Source: Panorpa germanica
Taxonomy: Eukaryota; Arthropoda; Insecta; Mecoptera; Panorpidae
DNA length: 64,000 nt
Assembly: GCA_963678705.1 (NCBI GenBank)
Contig: OY783203.1
Location: forward strand, 2,294,001-2,358,000
Reading direction: 5' to 3'
Shown: one piece after another, positions 49,345-61,420 of the stretch
Layout: each line of letters opens with the position of its first letter
Numbering within the stretch: position 1 is the first letter of the stretch
Notes under the pieces: model-generated
Database searches by the model: none
Told to the model about the DNA's origin: nothing
Seen by the model: the letters and a program-made list of their open reading frames with translations, nothing else
Translations under genes and position numbers: made by a program

Positions 49345-49562
49345 CGCAAGACTCAGGATTACGGCCCTTGATGAGAGGAGAAATAAACGGAAGAGATGGA
49401 TAGCGGAAGTGCAGAAGACAAGGTACGAAGTAGAGGAAAAAAGAGAGTATCAGTGGTTGAGAAGAGACAAAGAAGGAAGGAGATAATGGCAGTGATAAAG
49501 AGAAAAAGAGGAAAAGAAATAAAAGCGCGGAGTAATGTTGCAAACTAGACAGTACAGTGATC
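49345..49562 (+). pseudogene. non-LTR retrotransposon tail fragment
   Basis: Purine-rich DNA reading EERRNKRKRWIAEVQKTRY and EYQWLRRDKEGRR, plausible as the basic C-terminal tail following the knuckle at 48960, with element Q inserted between them. Confidence 0.45.
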
Positions 49563-50313
49563 GACAAGGAGGAGAGCCACACGAGAAAAAGAATAAACAT
49601 TTTTGGGAAGTTGAAAATGTATTAAATTTAGTTTCTTGTTAGTTAAATTTAAGTAATAAAGGCAATGTAACTGGTAGAATTAATGCCTAAAGACAAAAAC
49701 GTTTCATAAAAATAGAAGTAGTTTATTAGGTGATATACTTATGATATACTTAGGCATTAAAAAAATTAAATGATCAACTGTGTTCAGTAGTTTCGTGTCA
49801 CCCTATTACAATGCGTTTTACCAATCAAAGTATCAGTGTATCACATCCAGCACTTCCCGTGGTTTCACGCAGTTGAAAGGAAAACAGATTAGTTCAGTGT
49901 ATTTTTTAAACGAGCTTAACACTTCGGCGTAAGCAGTGGACTGGTAGCGGATCATGTCACAATGTCTGACGGTCTGACGGTCTGACTGTCTCTCAGGCTA
50001 TCAAAAATTGAAATTCAATATTCTACAATAGGGACAACGATGTAACGCGTTCTAACAACTGAAAGGAGTCAAACCCTGTCGAGTGAACCCTGTCACTCCC
50101 TCTATATCTGTCGTATATCTAACTTTTCATCTTGATTGCTACTTTGTGGCCACATATCGACTTCTCCGCATTTCCGATTCCTGTCCGCTAGACAGGAATC
50201 ATAAGGCTATTTTTTAATTATGTTATTTATTATTTCATTTGGTATGAATAAGAGTTTATTAACTCGTTCTATTTCATGTTTGATGATCTGGCATTGTTAA
50301 AAGACCAGTGGTA
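49563..50313. other. no gene recognised
   Basis: Contains only the 8-bp tandem at 49964. Confidence 0.5.
49964..49987 (+). repeat. (GTCTGACG)3 tandem repeat
   Basis: Three 8-bp units, the last ending in T rather than G. Confidence 0.9.
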
Positions 50314-50902
50314 TTAGGTTTTAACTTTTATATTAATGTACAACATATTAAGTTTATTGTGTAAAAATTTGAAGTCGATTGGAATAAAACTGTCGGAGAT
50401 ATAGAGTTTTAGGTCTTCACCTCTCACACGTAGCTTTTTCAGAGTCTTCACCGATTCTTGTGAAATGTTGCACACTCTTTCTTTACATAAATGCCGAGAT
50501 AACGCAGTCGAGTTTTTTTTAATTTTAACGTATTTTAAAATAACAAAGTTTCTAAATTTTTTCATGAAAAATCGGTATTTTGACTTCTAAGTGCTATAAA
50601 AAATTGAAATATAAATTTTAAAATATCTCGACAGGGTTTCCTGCAGAAACTTATCAACTAATGATATCATTTTGGTTTTTCGATTTCAGAAAATCCAGTG
50701 ATGAGTTATGAGTGGCACCGCAATGAAACTCTTTTTTGTGACGTTTGCGGAGATTTGCTGTTAATGCCTCATTTCTTAATATTTATTTAAGAAAATTTCA
50801 CAAAGTATTCTTTAAATGTTATTTTATCATGTAGTAATTATAGAAATAATTATATATTAACTGTGTCGTCAGAAAACATTATCGAAAATATGCTTTTTTT
50901 AT
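50314..50902 (+). mobile_element. family D element copy 6
   Basis: It has the D blocks from TTTTAACTTTTATATTAATG to TCGAAAATATGC. The middle CTTTGAAACTTTTAAACGCG block is deleted. The shared downstream frame is open except for one stop. Confidence 0.85.
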
Positions 50903-50999
50903 TGTTAGCCTTAATTTTAATATAATTATTATATGGTTGGTATATTTGTTTGTTTTTTTGATTTGTTTATTATTTAGTGAGTTAATTCTTTGCCAGTCA

Positions 51000-51055
51000 T
51001 GGAATAAATTTATTCCATCTCCGGGAATCGAATTCAGACTCAAGCATTTATAGTG
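51000..51055 (-). mobile_element. possible SINE head fragment (minus)
   Basis: CTCCGGGAATCGAATTCAGA followed by CTCAAGCATTTATAG resembles an inverted SINE B box and head. It is short and uncertain. Confidence 0.4.
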
Positions 51056-52950
51056 TCTCTATAAAAAGTCGTAGTACGACTCTTTAAAAAATAGTGTAAC
51101 AACTTATTTTAGGGTTGTGTTATGTTTTCAATATGTTCATAAAATATCATTGACTGTAAATAATGAATGATATTTCGGTATTAATGACATTAGCCATGAC
51201 CCTAAATGGTCCATGGGGAGGGAGGCATACTTGACGGAAGTCTCCACCCTCTCTGTGCTTAGCATTCACACGACACGAGGGCGTGCGAATGGTCCTAATC
51301 CTGTATAATGTGTTATGCTGATTCTTTAATTCGGCTTAAGCGCTATTTGTTTTTAAGTGAATACATGTTGACTTTAAATACAGTAGTAACTTAAATCGCC
51401 TGTGAATTGTTCAACTTCTGCATCATAATACTCAACACGTGGCTTCAATTGTGACTTGACTTAAATTATGAGACGCTGATTCGTAAAGCGGGATTATTAT
51501 TCGTTTGTTCTTTTTTGTAACTTATGTTTGTAGCTTGCGAATATAGCTCCAACTATTCTCCTAAGTAAAAGCAGTAAAATCTTTTGTTCGATGGTGTTCT
51601 TAAATAGGGGTAAGGTGTTTTGCATGCTATCAGGCGCTTAACAGTAGAACACCTTACAACGTGGTTAATTTTATTTTGCAAGCATTATAAATATTGTTGA
51701 CACTACTCAGGCAGATAATTGTCTTGCTATGTAAGCTCCGCATTCGATAGCTTCCCACAAGTTAATTCAAAGGTTCATTTTATACCTCTCACATAGAAAT
51801 TGTTTTGAAGTGCATTTTCACACTTGCTAGCTTACTACTAAGTTATTTAAAGTATACGTAACTTATGCCGGACCAAATATTAACCCGTCACGTTGCGTTA
51901 GTCGTTCTACCTAAGTATAGTTTATTTTTATCGTCTTAAATGAATCCACGTTACAAAAACTCGCGTTATAGAAGGGTCTGTAAATGTTTTCTTTAACTCC
52001 TATTCAAGAAAGTGTTCAAGAACAGCACGTGTTTGATGTATTAATACTGGCAATTACCAGTAATTTATATTTCAACGATTTGGTTTTTTTTTTATAAATT
52101 TAATATTATCTAATAATCATCAATATTTACGTCTCCTTCTCTCCCTGTCTCCCTGTCTCACCTCCCGAATTACATATGTTGCTAGTCTAATGTCTGCTCT
52201 GCTGCTGAGCTTCGGGAGTGCGGCTGGAATTGATGTGCGTGATTACGTTGCCCGTTTATCCATGTTGTTAACAACTCGCAATCTTATTTAATTAGGACAA
52301 AATTCTGAAGCAAAAATCATCTGTAATGTCCAGAATATAAACATGTAAAGAAATTTGAAATGAAAAGTTATATTTCTTTAGTTGGTAACACTAACCAGAG
52401 ATATTACAATTTCATTCTGGTCACATGAGCTAATGGTATACCATATATTAGTTATAGCTACTTTCATTGTAGTGTGTGCCAACGGCCAACAGATTTGTTA
52501 TTTGGAGTCGACAGAACTCACTCACTACAGAACTCACAAGTTAAGTCATTATAAAATTAAATGAAAAGGAATTGACAATTTAAATAATAAACTTTAAATG
52601 TCGTTTCTTTGATTTCAGGTAAGAGAGTATGATTTAAGTTAAATAGTGTAATTATTATAATGTCTATGTAAATTACTAAAATAAAAGTCTTTGATTTTAG
52701 AAGCAACACATAAGTTTGATTAAAAATTTACAATTCCTAAAATGTCTTATAAATATTTAACCTTATATATACATAAGTATGTATGTAATCCGTTAATTAT
52801 TATTGGACATAATTAAATTCGATTTAACTTAGCAAATTGTGACTGAATACAAGTGAATTTTCAATTTGAAAGGACCCTAAAAACATCAGCTGCTCTGGGT
52901 TTCATATTTTCTCTGAAAGGTATTATATACACAATTTATTAATCAGTAAT
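51056..52950. other. no recognised feature
   Basis: No long ORF. A GC-richer patch at 51205-51300 could be the end of an old retroelement but carries no diagnostic motif. Confidence 0.45.
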
Positions 52951-53092
52951 CGACGACACAGAGTATTAATGCTTGACGCCAGACTAGGCAGCGGTGTAGT
53001 TAACATATAGGAGGCCACGACACTATAAAATATTGTCATCATAGGAGGACGTAATCGACGATAAAACGTTCAATGAATAAATTTAAAAACAT
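52951..53092 (+). mobile_element. tRNA-derived SINE, internally deleted
   Basis: The head AATGCTTGACGCCAGACT joins directly to the body GGCAGCGGTGTAG, then GGAGGCCACGACACTATAAA and an AATAAATTTAAA tail. The B box segment is lost. Confidence 0.75.
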
Positions 53093-55124
53093 TAAACTTT
53101 ACTTTTGCTTTAAACAAAAACCAAAGTATTAACATTGAAAGGGATAACAATAAATCTTTTTTTTTGTCGTCGTAAATACGTATAACAACCTAGCTAAAAA
53201 ATAGAAAAATGGGTTTAGAACGATATGATACTTTTATTATATTTCTTTGCTCTTTTAAATTTAAGGGTACAATTCTTATTATATTATACTATACATTTCT
53301 TGTCATCAAATACCATCATTTTTTATTTATAACTCTACTTTATATTATTATATTTAATGATGACTTTAAATTGTACACAATAATAGTCGTATATTCTTCT
53401 GAAATGGTATTGTACCAGTCCTTGGATCTGCTACACTTTTTGTCTTTCTTTGTATGTTGAGTTCACATAGGTAGCATAAATATTCCTTATTCTCAATATG
53501 GTAGATAATATAATTCTTTAATAATATCAACCAAGCCCTCGAAAGTTTCTTGCGACTTATGCGTATTCCACATTAATCAGTACAGGATCTGCCGATATAT
53601 AGAATTGTTTTATATTTTTTAGGTTATATACAAATTAAGTCACATTTCCAACCCAAGTCCAACCTTCTCCGTCTACATAACATTGACTAACCTTCAATTG
53701 TTTAGATTCACTCAACATTAATTTAATTAATGACTTATTGCACCACAAAGAATGAATACTGACAGAGTTGCTATTGCTACCTATCTCTGTTAACCTTAGC
53801 TGGTTGACAAATTCACTGCAAACTTCGAACAACACAAGCACTTGGATTAAATTCTTGTCAGAACGCAGCCATGTTTAATCTCTGTCCATCTTACGTCTCG
53901 TAGCTCAAATCTTACATCGCCTATCATCCATAAACAATATTAATACTTAACTTCAGTAAAACATTAAACGTTTTTCGTTTACAAACAACACTATTCTCGA
54001 TTAATCAATTTTAATTGTTTGTAATAAATGTATATGTCATATTGATATGCATGGAGTTGGCTTCCATGTAAAGACCAGGAGACATTACAGATATCACGTT
54101 ACAAATGACTAAGCCTGGACAAATCTAAATAAAATATATTCTTTAATGTGTTTCTTCTTCACAGTATTAAAACAGAGTTGCCTGCTTAGTTTACGCAGCT
54201 CTAATTATTATAGCAGTATCATATTTAACATATTACAGGTTGGACAAGGTCCCGCCTGGATCTGATTGGACCTAGTCCTTGACTTGACCTTGTCCTAGAC
54301 CTAGACTTGTCTCCTATTTCTTAATTTCCATAAAATACAATATATTAATAAAGTGGGTTACTAGAACCTCAAATGTTCAATTATTTTTTAATAACTCCTT
54401 ATATTTCAGGAGATATTAACAATTAAAAAAGTCATTTTGTCTCTTTAATTATTAAAGGATTCAACGTTGTACAACATTCCAACTGCATGTGAGATATATT
54501 CTTGACAGAACTCTGACAAGTTTACAGGTTACCAACCTTACAGCTCATAAATCTCTGCTATATGTATTTATAAATCAAAATATCAAATATTATTTACAGC
54601 TATTTCGAGAAACAATAAAATTTCAATATTATGTCTTCCGTAACAGGGCTAAATAAAATAAAAACTTATTATTCTTTGACTTGATTTGATTATTTCGACT
54701 ACCAACAGCTACAAAACATTACCACAGCACTGACTTAATCAACAAATAACTGACATATAAAATGCATTTCACGTCATACAAATATGGTCGACCATTTTTA
54801 GCGCTAAAACTACAATTCTAATTTTTAATTACAATATCTTCGTCTTGATTTAGATATTTAATAAAATAGACACACCAATACACATTTATTAACATCAATT
54901 TCAATCAACAATTGATAAATCGACCACTAAAAAATGAGGCAAATTAAAAGTTTAAGAATTTGAATAGTTAAAACTAATAAGATAAATTGATAATTGGTTT
55001 TAATAATCAGATGTGATGTACGTACTTGATAACATTACACCCAAACAGATTTATTTTGTCATTCGCTGACTGAAATAATTTTTGTGGTGGAGATTTTGAG
55101 AGTTTGTAATTACTACATCTCTAT
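53093..55124. other. no recognised feature
   Basis: AT-rich; frames of 68 to 83 codons are low complexity. Confidence 0.5.
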
Positions 55125-55201
55125 TAATAGTGGGCAAGAGCATTAATTCTTGACGCTGACTGCTGTGTCTTCGAGTTTTATCCTCGGAGCAGAGTTATTT
55201 C
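55125..55201 (+). mobile_element. tRNA-derived SINE head fragment
   Basis: AGTGGGCAAGAGCATTAATT and GACTGCTGTGTCTTCGAG match the SINE head, followed by a mutated B box (GAGTTTTATCCTCGG). Confidence 0.7.
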
Positions 55202-56399
55202 AACTACGCCACTGATGAAGGCATATGTTTTTGTATTCTACCACAATATTCAAAAGTACAATTGTTTTTCAAACTATTACATAAATGATAACAAATAAAA
55301 ACAGTGTTTTAAAATTAAATTTTATTTATTTTTCAAATGAAATGAAACTGCATTTGATCATGTGGAAATGAATTGAAATTTGATAAAACTGTAATTTTAA
55401 TTAATATGTACGATGCATTTCTCTTTATAACAATCAGCAGCACTGCAGTGTTCTCGAACCACAGAGTGCATATGTACTCAATGCACCCAATGCACCCAGT
55501 GTACCCAGTTGATTGAGTGCATCGCGGTCCGCCGAATCCTGCGAAACATCACAACCAAAATGTGGCCTATTGTTTAAGCATGATAACAAAAAAACCGTTT
55601 TAACAAAATTCATGTATTGGGGTTAAAATTTATGATTCTATTCGATTGACGTATTATCATTAGGTTTGTTTCTTTTGGTTTCTGCTGCATACAGCACCGT
55701 TGCTGTGCTTTAAATGCTTTGTCTCCATATGCATTACAAAAGCTTCCAAAAGCTTTTCCAAAGCTTAAACTACTGGTCTTTAAAACGCATCTCCATTAAT
55801 ATTCAATTCAAAATTTATGTTAAAACGTTACAAAGACACTTCAAAATATAATTTATGATCCGAAACTAGAAGCTAAAATATTTTAATTTAAAATAATAAA
55901 TAACTGCCATCTATCAATAAGTAGATAAATTATAACAAGTTAACAAGATAGTAAACGCTAATTTAAAATACTTAAAATATAATCGTTAAATAAATATCTG
56001 TATAAAATCCACTAAAACAAAATAACACCTTTAAGAAAATGAAACCCCAGCACTTAGGTTGTTAAATTCAGCAATCACGTTAGGATGAGCCCAGTTCTCA
56101 GTTAATACACATAAAACTTTGTTTGGAAGCATTAAAGCAGTGGCGTAGGCTGTAAGTGGACACTAAGGTAAAACAATTTTTAATTTCTGAGTTGCTGACA
56201 AATGAACTACTTGTAGAATATCACATTTGTTATTATCAGTGCCAGAATAAGATATTGGAGCAAAAATGCGAATTTATTTATTGAGGTGTATAAGTAAAAA
56301 GACCGTGTTCAAAATCTAACTTTATGTCTGAATCACGAAGGAAATTAGAATTAAGATTTACAAATATTTTTTTATTATGTAAACTTAAGATAACTAATT
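55202..56399. other. no gene recognised
   Basis: Isolated hAT-like ends at 55214 (inverted) and 56138 (CAGTGGCGTAGG). ATGCACCCAATGCACCCAGT units near 55481. Confidence 0.45.
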
Positions 56400-56861
56400 T
56401 TTTATTTATTTATTTTAATGTACAACATATTTAGTTTATTGTGTGAAGATTTGAAGTCGATTGAAGTAAAACTGTCGGAGATATGGATTTTTAAGTGTTC
56501 ACCTCTCTGGTCTGGTTTCGTCTTTCTTTGAGTCGGTACACTCTCTAGCTCAAAATCTGCTAAACCGTATTTTAAATTTCAAGTGCTGTAAAAAATTATC
56601 TCGACAGGGTTACCTGCAGAAACTTATCAACTAATGAAATCATTTTCGGTTTGCGGTTTCAGAAAATCCAGTGATGACTCGCCTGCGGAGATTCGCTGTC
56701 AATGCCTCATTTCTTGTTATTTATTTATGAAAATTTCACTAAATATTCTTCAAATGATATTTTATCGGGCAGTAATTATAGAAATAATTATATATTAACT
56801 GTGTGGTCAAAAGAAATTATCTAAAATATGCTATCTTTATTGATTTGACCCTACCCACCCC
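56400..56861 (+). mobile_element. family D element copy 7, with 3' terminus
   Basis: A shortened D copy with several internal deletions. Its 3' side extends to GACCCTACCCACCCC followed by TTAA (56862-56865). Inverted, this resembles the D 5' end, which suggests D has short terminal inverted repeats. Confidence 0.8.
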
Positions 56862-56865
56862 TTAA

Positions 56866-57818
56866 GTCCTCGGTTACAGTGTACCAAATAAAGTTAAACT
56901 GTAAAAAATTTAATACGAGTTGTAATGACAATAAACCTGCAATACCAAGGTAGAAAATTTAATGCAATGTAACACTTTAATTTACTGCATGACAATTTCT
57001 ATATGAAAAGTAGAAAATGAACTCTATAATTAACTTGTGGAAAACTAGCAAGTATGAAAACTTTTAGATTGTGGAAAACGTAACTTTTAGTTATTCCTAG
57101 TAACCTCAAGTTCTAAATAAAACTAGGTACGCCACTGCACAATGTCTTGAATAAAGGCATAAACGCAGCATACAGTGATATAAAGGGCGTAGATCCTGGT
57201 AGAGTCCAGTCTACTATACAACTGTTTTTAAAATGTTAACAGAGATTAAAACAAACATAAAAAGATCTAAAAAAAAGGAAGAATAAAAAAAAGTCACATT
57301 TCTTTGTTTCAGTAATTGACATTTGTGTGGCCAACTTTGTTAAAATGGTTTTTTTGTGTGTCACATTCGACAGAATGGAATTGGTAAGATATATGTATCT
57401 CAAAATAAAACAAATGTTTTAATCTGAGAAACTAATGAATTTGATTGCAAGAAACTGATGACATTGGGTCTATGGTATACGGTCTACCTAAGGACTAGCC
57501 CAATATTTAAATACTCGATTTGGTTCGATCGCCTACACAAAGTCACACGTTATTTTAGAGCCACCATTGATTGCACGCTATCTTGCAGGAGTAATCATTC
57601 ACGATGCAGAAAGGGTTATTTCATTATGCAGTTTCGATATTCTTGAACTGTTCATTAATAGTAGATTTTTATAGATTCTATTTTTTGAAATCAGAGAATC
57701 AGGTTCAAATACTGTTAATATTAAGTTAAAAGTTTGTAATAAAAGTAACTTTGGTTCTCTGCGGTTGTAATATTGGTGCTCGGCCAAATTGCTTCGTGAT
57801 CTGAAACTGGATTACGCA

Positions 57819-57820
<2 letters not shown>
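56866..57820. other. no gene recognised
   Basis: An inverted hAT-like end lies at 57137 (TACGCCACTG). Paired with 56138 it could enclose family D copy 7, but the flanks do not match. Confidence 0.4.

Positions 57821-57887
<67 letters not shown>
57821..57887. repeat. (AT)n microsatellite, about 67 bp
   Basis: An uninterrupted AT dinucleotide run. Length is probably polymorphic and assembly there may be inexact. Confidence 0.97.
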
Positions 57888-57889
<2 letters not shown>

Positions 57890-59375
57890 AGTGTCTGACT
57901 TAGAACTGTTTATATATTTACTGGTAACAGGCGCGAAAATTATATAAAAACCTCACTCACCTGCGTGAAAGTATTGATAAAAATATTGATAAACAACATT
58001 CACTATTTTCAGATCGAATTTCCTCTAGATGCTTTAAAGCTCCTAAAAAATTAGGTAAAATATGTCATACTAGCAAGCCTAAATTATTAGTACCTTACCT
58101 TACATTTAGTACCGCAGTTTACCTAATTTCTTCAAATGGTACGGTATAAAAATATGTAATTAAAGGGACTATTTCACAAAGTCGATTTTACGCGATATTC
58201 TTGCTTTTATGCCCTCTATGTTCAAAAATTACGTTCGTAGTTTAAAAATATACCCAGATATATTTTAATTACAGTAACACAGAAGCAGGTGTTCCTTCAC
58301 CACAATGTCGTTAAATCCTAATTAGTATTGTCATTAAATATCAGGTTCTGGAACATTAACAACTAAGAGATGGCTTTGGAGTGAATTAGAAATGGCCTTT
58401 TTATTATTCGTATACTGTGCTTTTCAGAAGAGTGGTAAACAGGTAAAGGATTTAAAGCCAAAGAAAGAAAGAAATTTAAAGCCAAAATTTAAAGTTTATT
58501 TAGTATATTATTTGAGAGCTCAGCGCTTTTATAAACCATCTCTACACTGTGTTTAGAGTCCATTACGATTAAAATAGTCTCCGTAAGTATGAAATTTGGA
58601 CTAGATATAATTATATTCGCGTTTAAGCTAAAGGGAAATACGGTTTCCATATAAGGTATTACTTCTGGCCACCATTAGTGTTGGTAGACCACTGAACTTC
58701 TTCCCCAATTTTTAGATCGCCTCTGTGAAAGCCAAAATTATAACTTAAAAACTCAATTTCCTGCATCTTTTCTTTTATTTCTGCTTTTAATTAAATCTTC
58801 AATATCTTCTAGATTAGATATTGTTAATTATCAATAATCAATAGATTAAACAATAATCTTATAGATTAGAGTGAAATATTGCAATTCTTAAAAAGTCTTG
58901 TAGAATATTATATGTTTATTATTACTAAAAAGCTGAATAGTAAAGATTTCTGTTCCTAAAAATAAATTAAGAAAAAAATCTATACCCGTGCATATTTTTT
59001 AGTTATTGTTTTGAGGTTAACAAGTTCCACTAAGGGTTAGCCACCATTTCCAAATATTAAAAATAAATATAATAAAAAAAATAATAAAATTATTAACACT
59101 GTACTTAAATTAATTTATTGTTTTCTTTTATTTATAACATTGTAGCGTCTGATTTAACTAGAACAACAAGACTAGTGACATTTAAATAAATCATAAATCA
59201 AAACCAATATCACACAATTTTAATTAAATCTTTCAATTTCAATTTACGTTGTTTCAATATTCTACTGTGCATTGAATAATGCCGACACTTAATCGTATAG
59301 TCTAATAAATTCGACATAGATTTAGGGTAGGCAGTATAATTATTATCATCATGTAAACAACTTGAGGTATGCCAA
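57888..59375. other. no recognised feature
   Basis: AT-rich DNA without ORFs or shared repeats. Confidence 0.5.
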
Positions 59376-59622
59376 CCCAGTAAACATTTTGGAGTCACTT
59401 TGCCATCATATTGAAGATGCACATTACTTTTTTGTCATGAAGAGTTCATTTGCAGTTCAGTTTTTCACAGTCGTTTATATGAAATGTCTATTTTATCGGC
59501 TACAAAGGGCGAAACCACTCCACCTGTCGGAATACAAATGAAGATAAAGTTTATGTGAACTATAATTGAAGTGAAATAGTGAAACGGTACAAAACAGGAC
59601 ACTTCACCAAATTGTTTACTGG
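59376..59622 (-). mobile_element. family A MITE copy 7
   Basis: A reverse-oriented copy of about 247 bp with CCCAGTAAACATTTTGGAG at the left and TTGTTTACTGG at the right. Confidence 0.9.
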
Positions 59623-60572
59623 AAACTGTACTCTGTATTGCGGAAATCTTTGAAAAAACACTGAAGGATATCTGTTTCACTGTTAAAGAGCTATTACAGC
59701 GATTATGTTGATAAGCAAAAGAATAATCTTATTGTTCGAAAACTGTTTTAAAACGTTTTACAAGATTAGAGATTGATCCAAAGGGCCAAACATCCCCTAG
59801 ACCCAATTTTAATTCCACTATGAGTAAGAGCAAGAGGGCATTATCCGTGCGCATGAGAGTGAGTGAGACATAAACCTTGATTACATGATACCTGGAAAAT
59901 GGCCGCGTGGTCAAGTTAGCAGGTAGGCATACGATCATTGTAAATAATAACACTCCTCAATCTTACACATTTTGTTCATCAGAAAATAAGTGATGTCTGC
60001 CGGTCCTGGGATCTTGGACTATTATATTAGTCCTATTAATTCTTAAAAATTTATTATGATTTTATCAAAGTAAGGTCGATTATGATTGTAGTAGCAATTA
60101 AACATTATATTTGAATAACATTTTTTATGTTAAATATATGTGACACACACACACACGCTTATGCATATGTATGTGTTTGTGAGATCACATGTGATTTGGA
60201 GCATGTGTGTGTGTCTGGGGTGGTCAGTCGACAATATGTCCTTTGTGTAACTGAGAGTAGTATTCTGTGAGTATGACGTCACTGCTGTGACTTCAACACA
60301 ACTGTGTCCTACACAACACAGTCACAGGGCACTATGCTGTGAGTTGCTGTGAGAACACTGTCTTGTTTTACGAGTATATGCAGTAGATACGTGAACTCAT
60401 ACCTGTGTACACTGTATACTGTACACTGTATACTGTACACTGTACAGGTACTAAACTAAAACTACTCACAATATTGTTTTTTACAACAGGTAAGAGCCAA
60501 TGAACGCGTTGTTTACGCCCAGAATGTTTAACTATGTTTAAATATTAGCCAATAGGAGTTTCGATTACTATA

Positions 60573-60576
<4 letters not shown>
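59623..60576. other. no gene; CA- and CTGTG-rich stretch
   Basis: Contains short CA/GT runs near 60142 and 60207 and a dense cluster of CACAG/CTGTG words at 60240-60360, before the palindromic tandem repeat. Confidence 0.5.
60407..60446 (+). repeat. 14-bp palindromic tandem repeat
   Basis: GTACACTGTATACT repeated about 2.8 times; each unit is partly self-complementary. A related 7-bp series (TGTATAC) lies at 42446-42474. Confidence 0.85.

Positions 60577-60652
<76 letters not shown>
60577..60652. repeat. (TA)n microsatellite, about 76 bp
   Basis: An uninterrupted TA run followed by a degenerate AATATATAATT tail. Confidence 0.97.
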
Positions 60653-60656
<4 letters not shown>

Positions 60657-60835
60657 TATAATTATAAATATATAATACATTGTTTGTAAAAATGATTTGC
60701 GTAGGAAGCACCATTACATTTGTTTTCAAATTAACGGTATTTATTCATACATTATTTCTTTATGATATAATAATAATTTCATAATTACGATTGAAATACA
60801 TACTGCCTTCCTATATACTCCTTACCAGGGACGGC

Positions 60836-61143
60836 TGTACCTTAAGTGTATTCGTGTGGTGTACTACCAAATATTTATAACTTATTCTATGCCGAATTAA
60901 TTAAAACTTATTTTCGCTCGAAGAAATATTTCCTGTGTGCTCTCCACAACGCACGTAACTGCTCAATATAACTACTATGGAATATGCGATACATCGCCTA
61001 GCGCGAGAGATATCATGTCGGATTGATTTAATATATATTAAAAAAAATGTTAATAATAAAATGTCGTTTTATTGCAACTTTAAGTCATAATTCTCCATAA
61101 GCTAGTAAAGTGCACTAATTCTCGTAGCCAGCAGCTGCCACTG
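60836..61143. mobile_element. hAT-type MITE with 8-bp duplication
   Basis: Starts CAGGGACGGCTG and ends CAGCTGCCACTG. Flanked by exact CTCCTTAC (60828-60835 and 61144-61151). No ORF. Confidence 0.83.
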
Positions 61144-61297
61144 CTCCTTACCATCGTATAATTGAAAACAATTTATACCTCTAGAATAGCAAACTGAATG
61201 AAGTTTTAATGAACGCTATATCCCCACTATGCTTATGTTTGTTGCAATTAACTATCGTTGCAATACTTCACAAAACGTCTCGTTTAATAAATTATAA

Positions 61298-61420
61298 GAA
61301 TGGCACAATGGTCGAGAGCGTTAAGGCGAGGAGATTATGCTGCTATGTCTTCGAGTTCGATTCCTGTACCAAGATTTATTAGGAGTTGATTTTATGGAAT
61401 TACATATCAGGTTATTTAAG
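61298..61420 (+). mobile_element. tRNA-derived SINE, most tRNA-like head
   Basis: ATGGTCGAGAGCGTTAAGGC resembles the D-arm/A box of serine- or leucine-type tRNAs, and GAGTTCGATTCCTG is a good B box. It lacks a closed acceptor stem, so I call a SINE head rather than a tRNA gene. Confidence 0.6.

Noticed and set aside
56138-57137. A hAT element enclosing family D copy 7
   Set aside because: CAGTGGCGTA ends are inverted, but the 8-bp flanks (CATTAAAG and CACAATGT) do not match and inner ends share nothing more.
61300-61375. Possible functional tRNA gene
   Set aside because: A and B boxes are present but no acceptor stem closes, and the downstream body and tail fit the SINE family.
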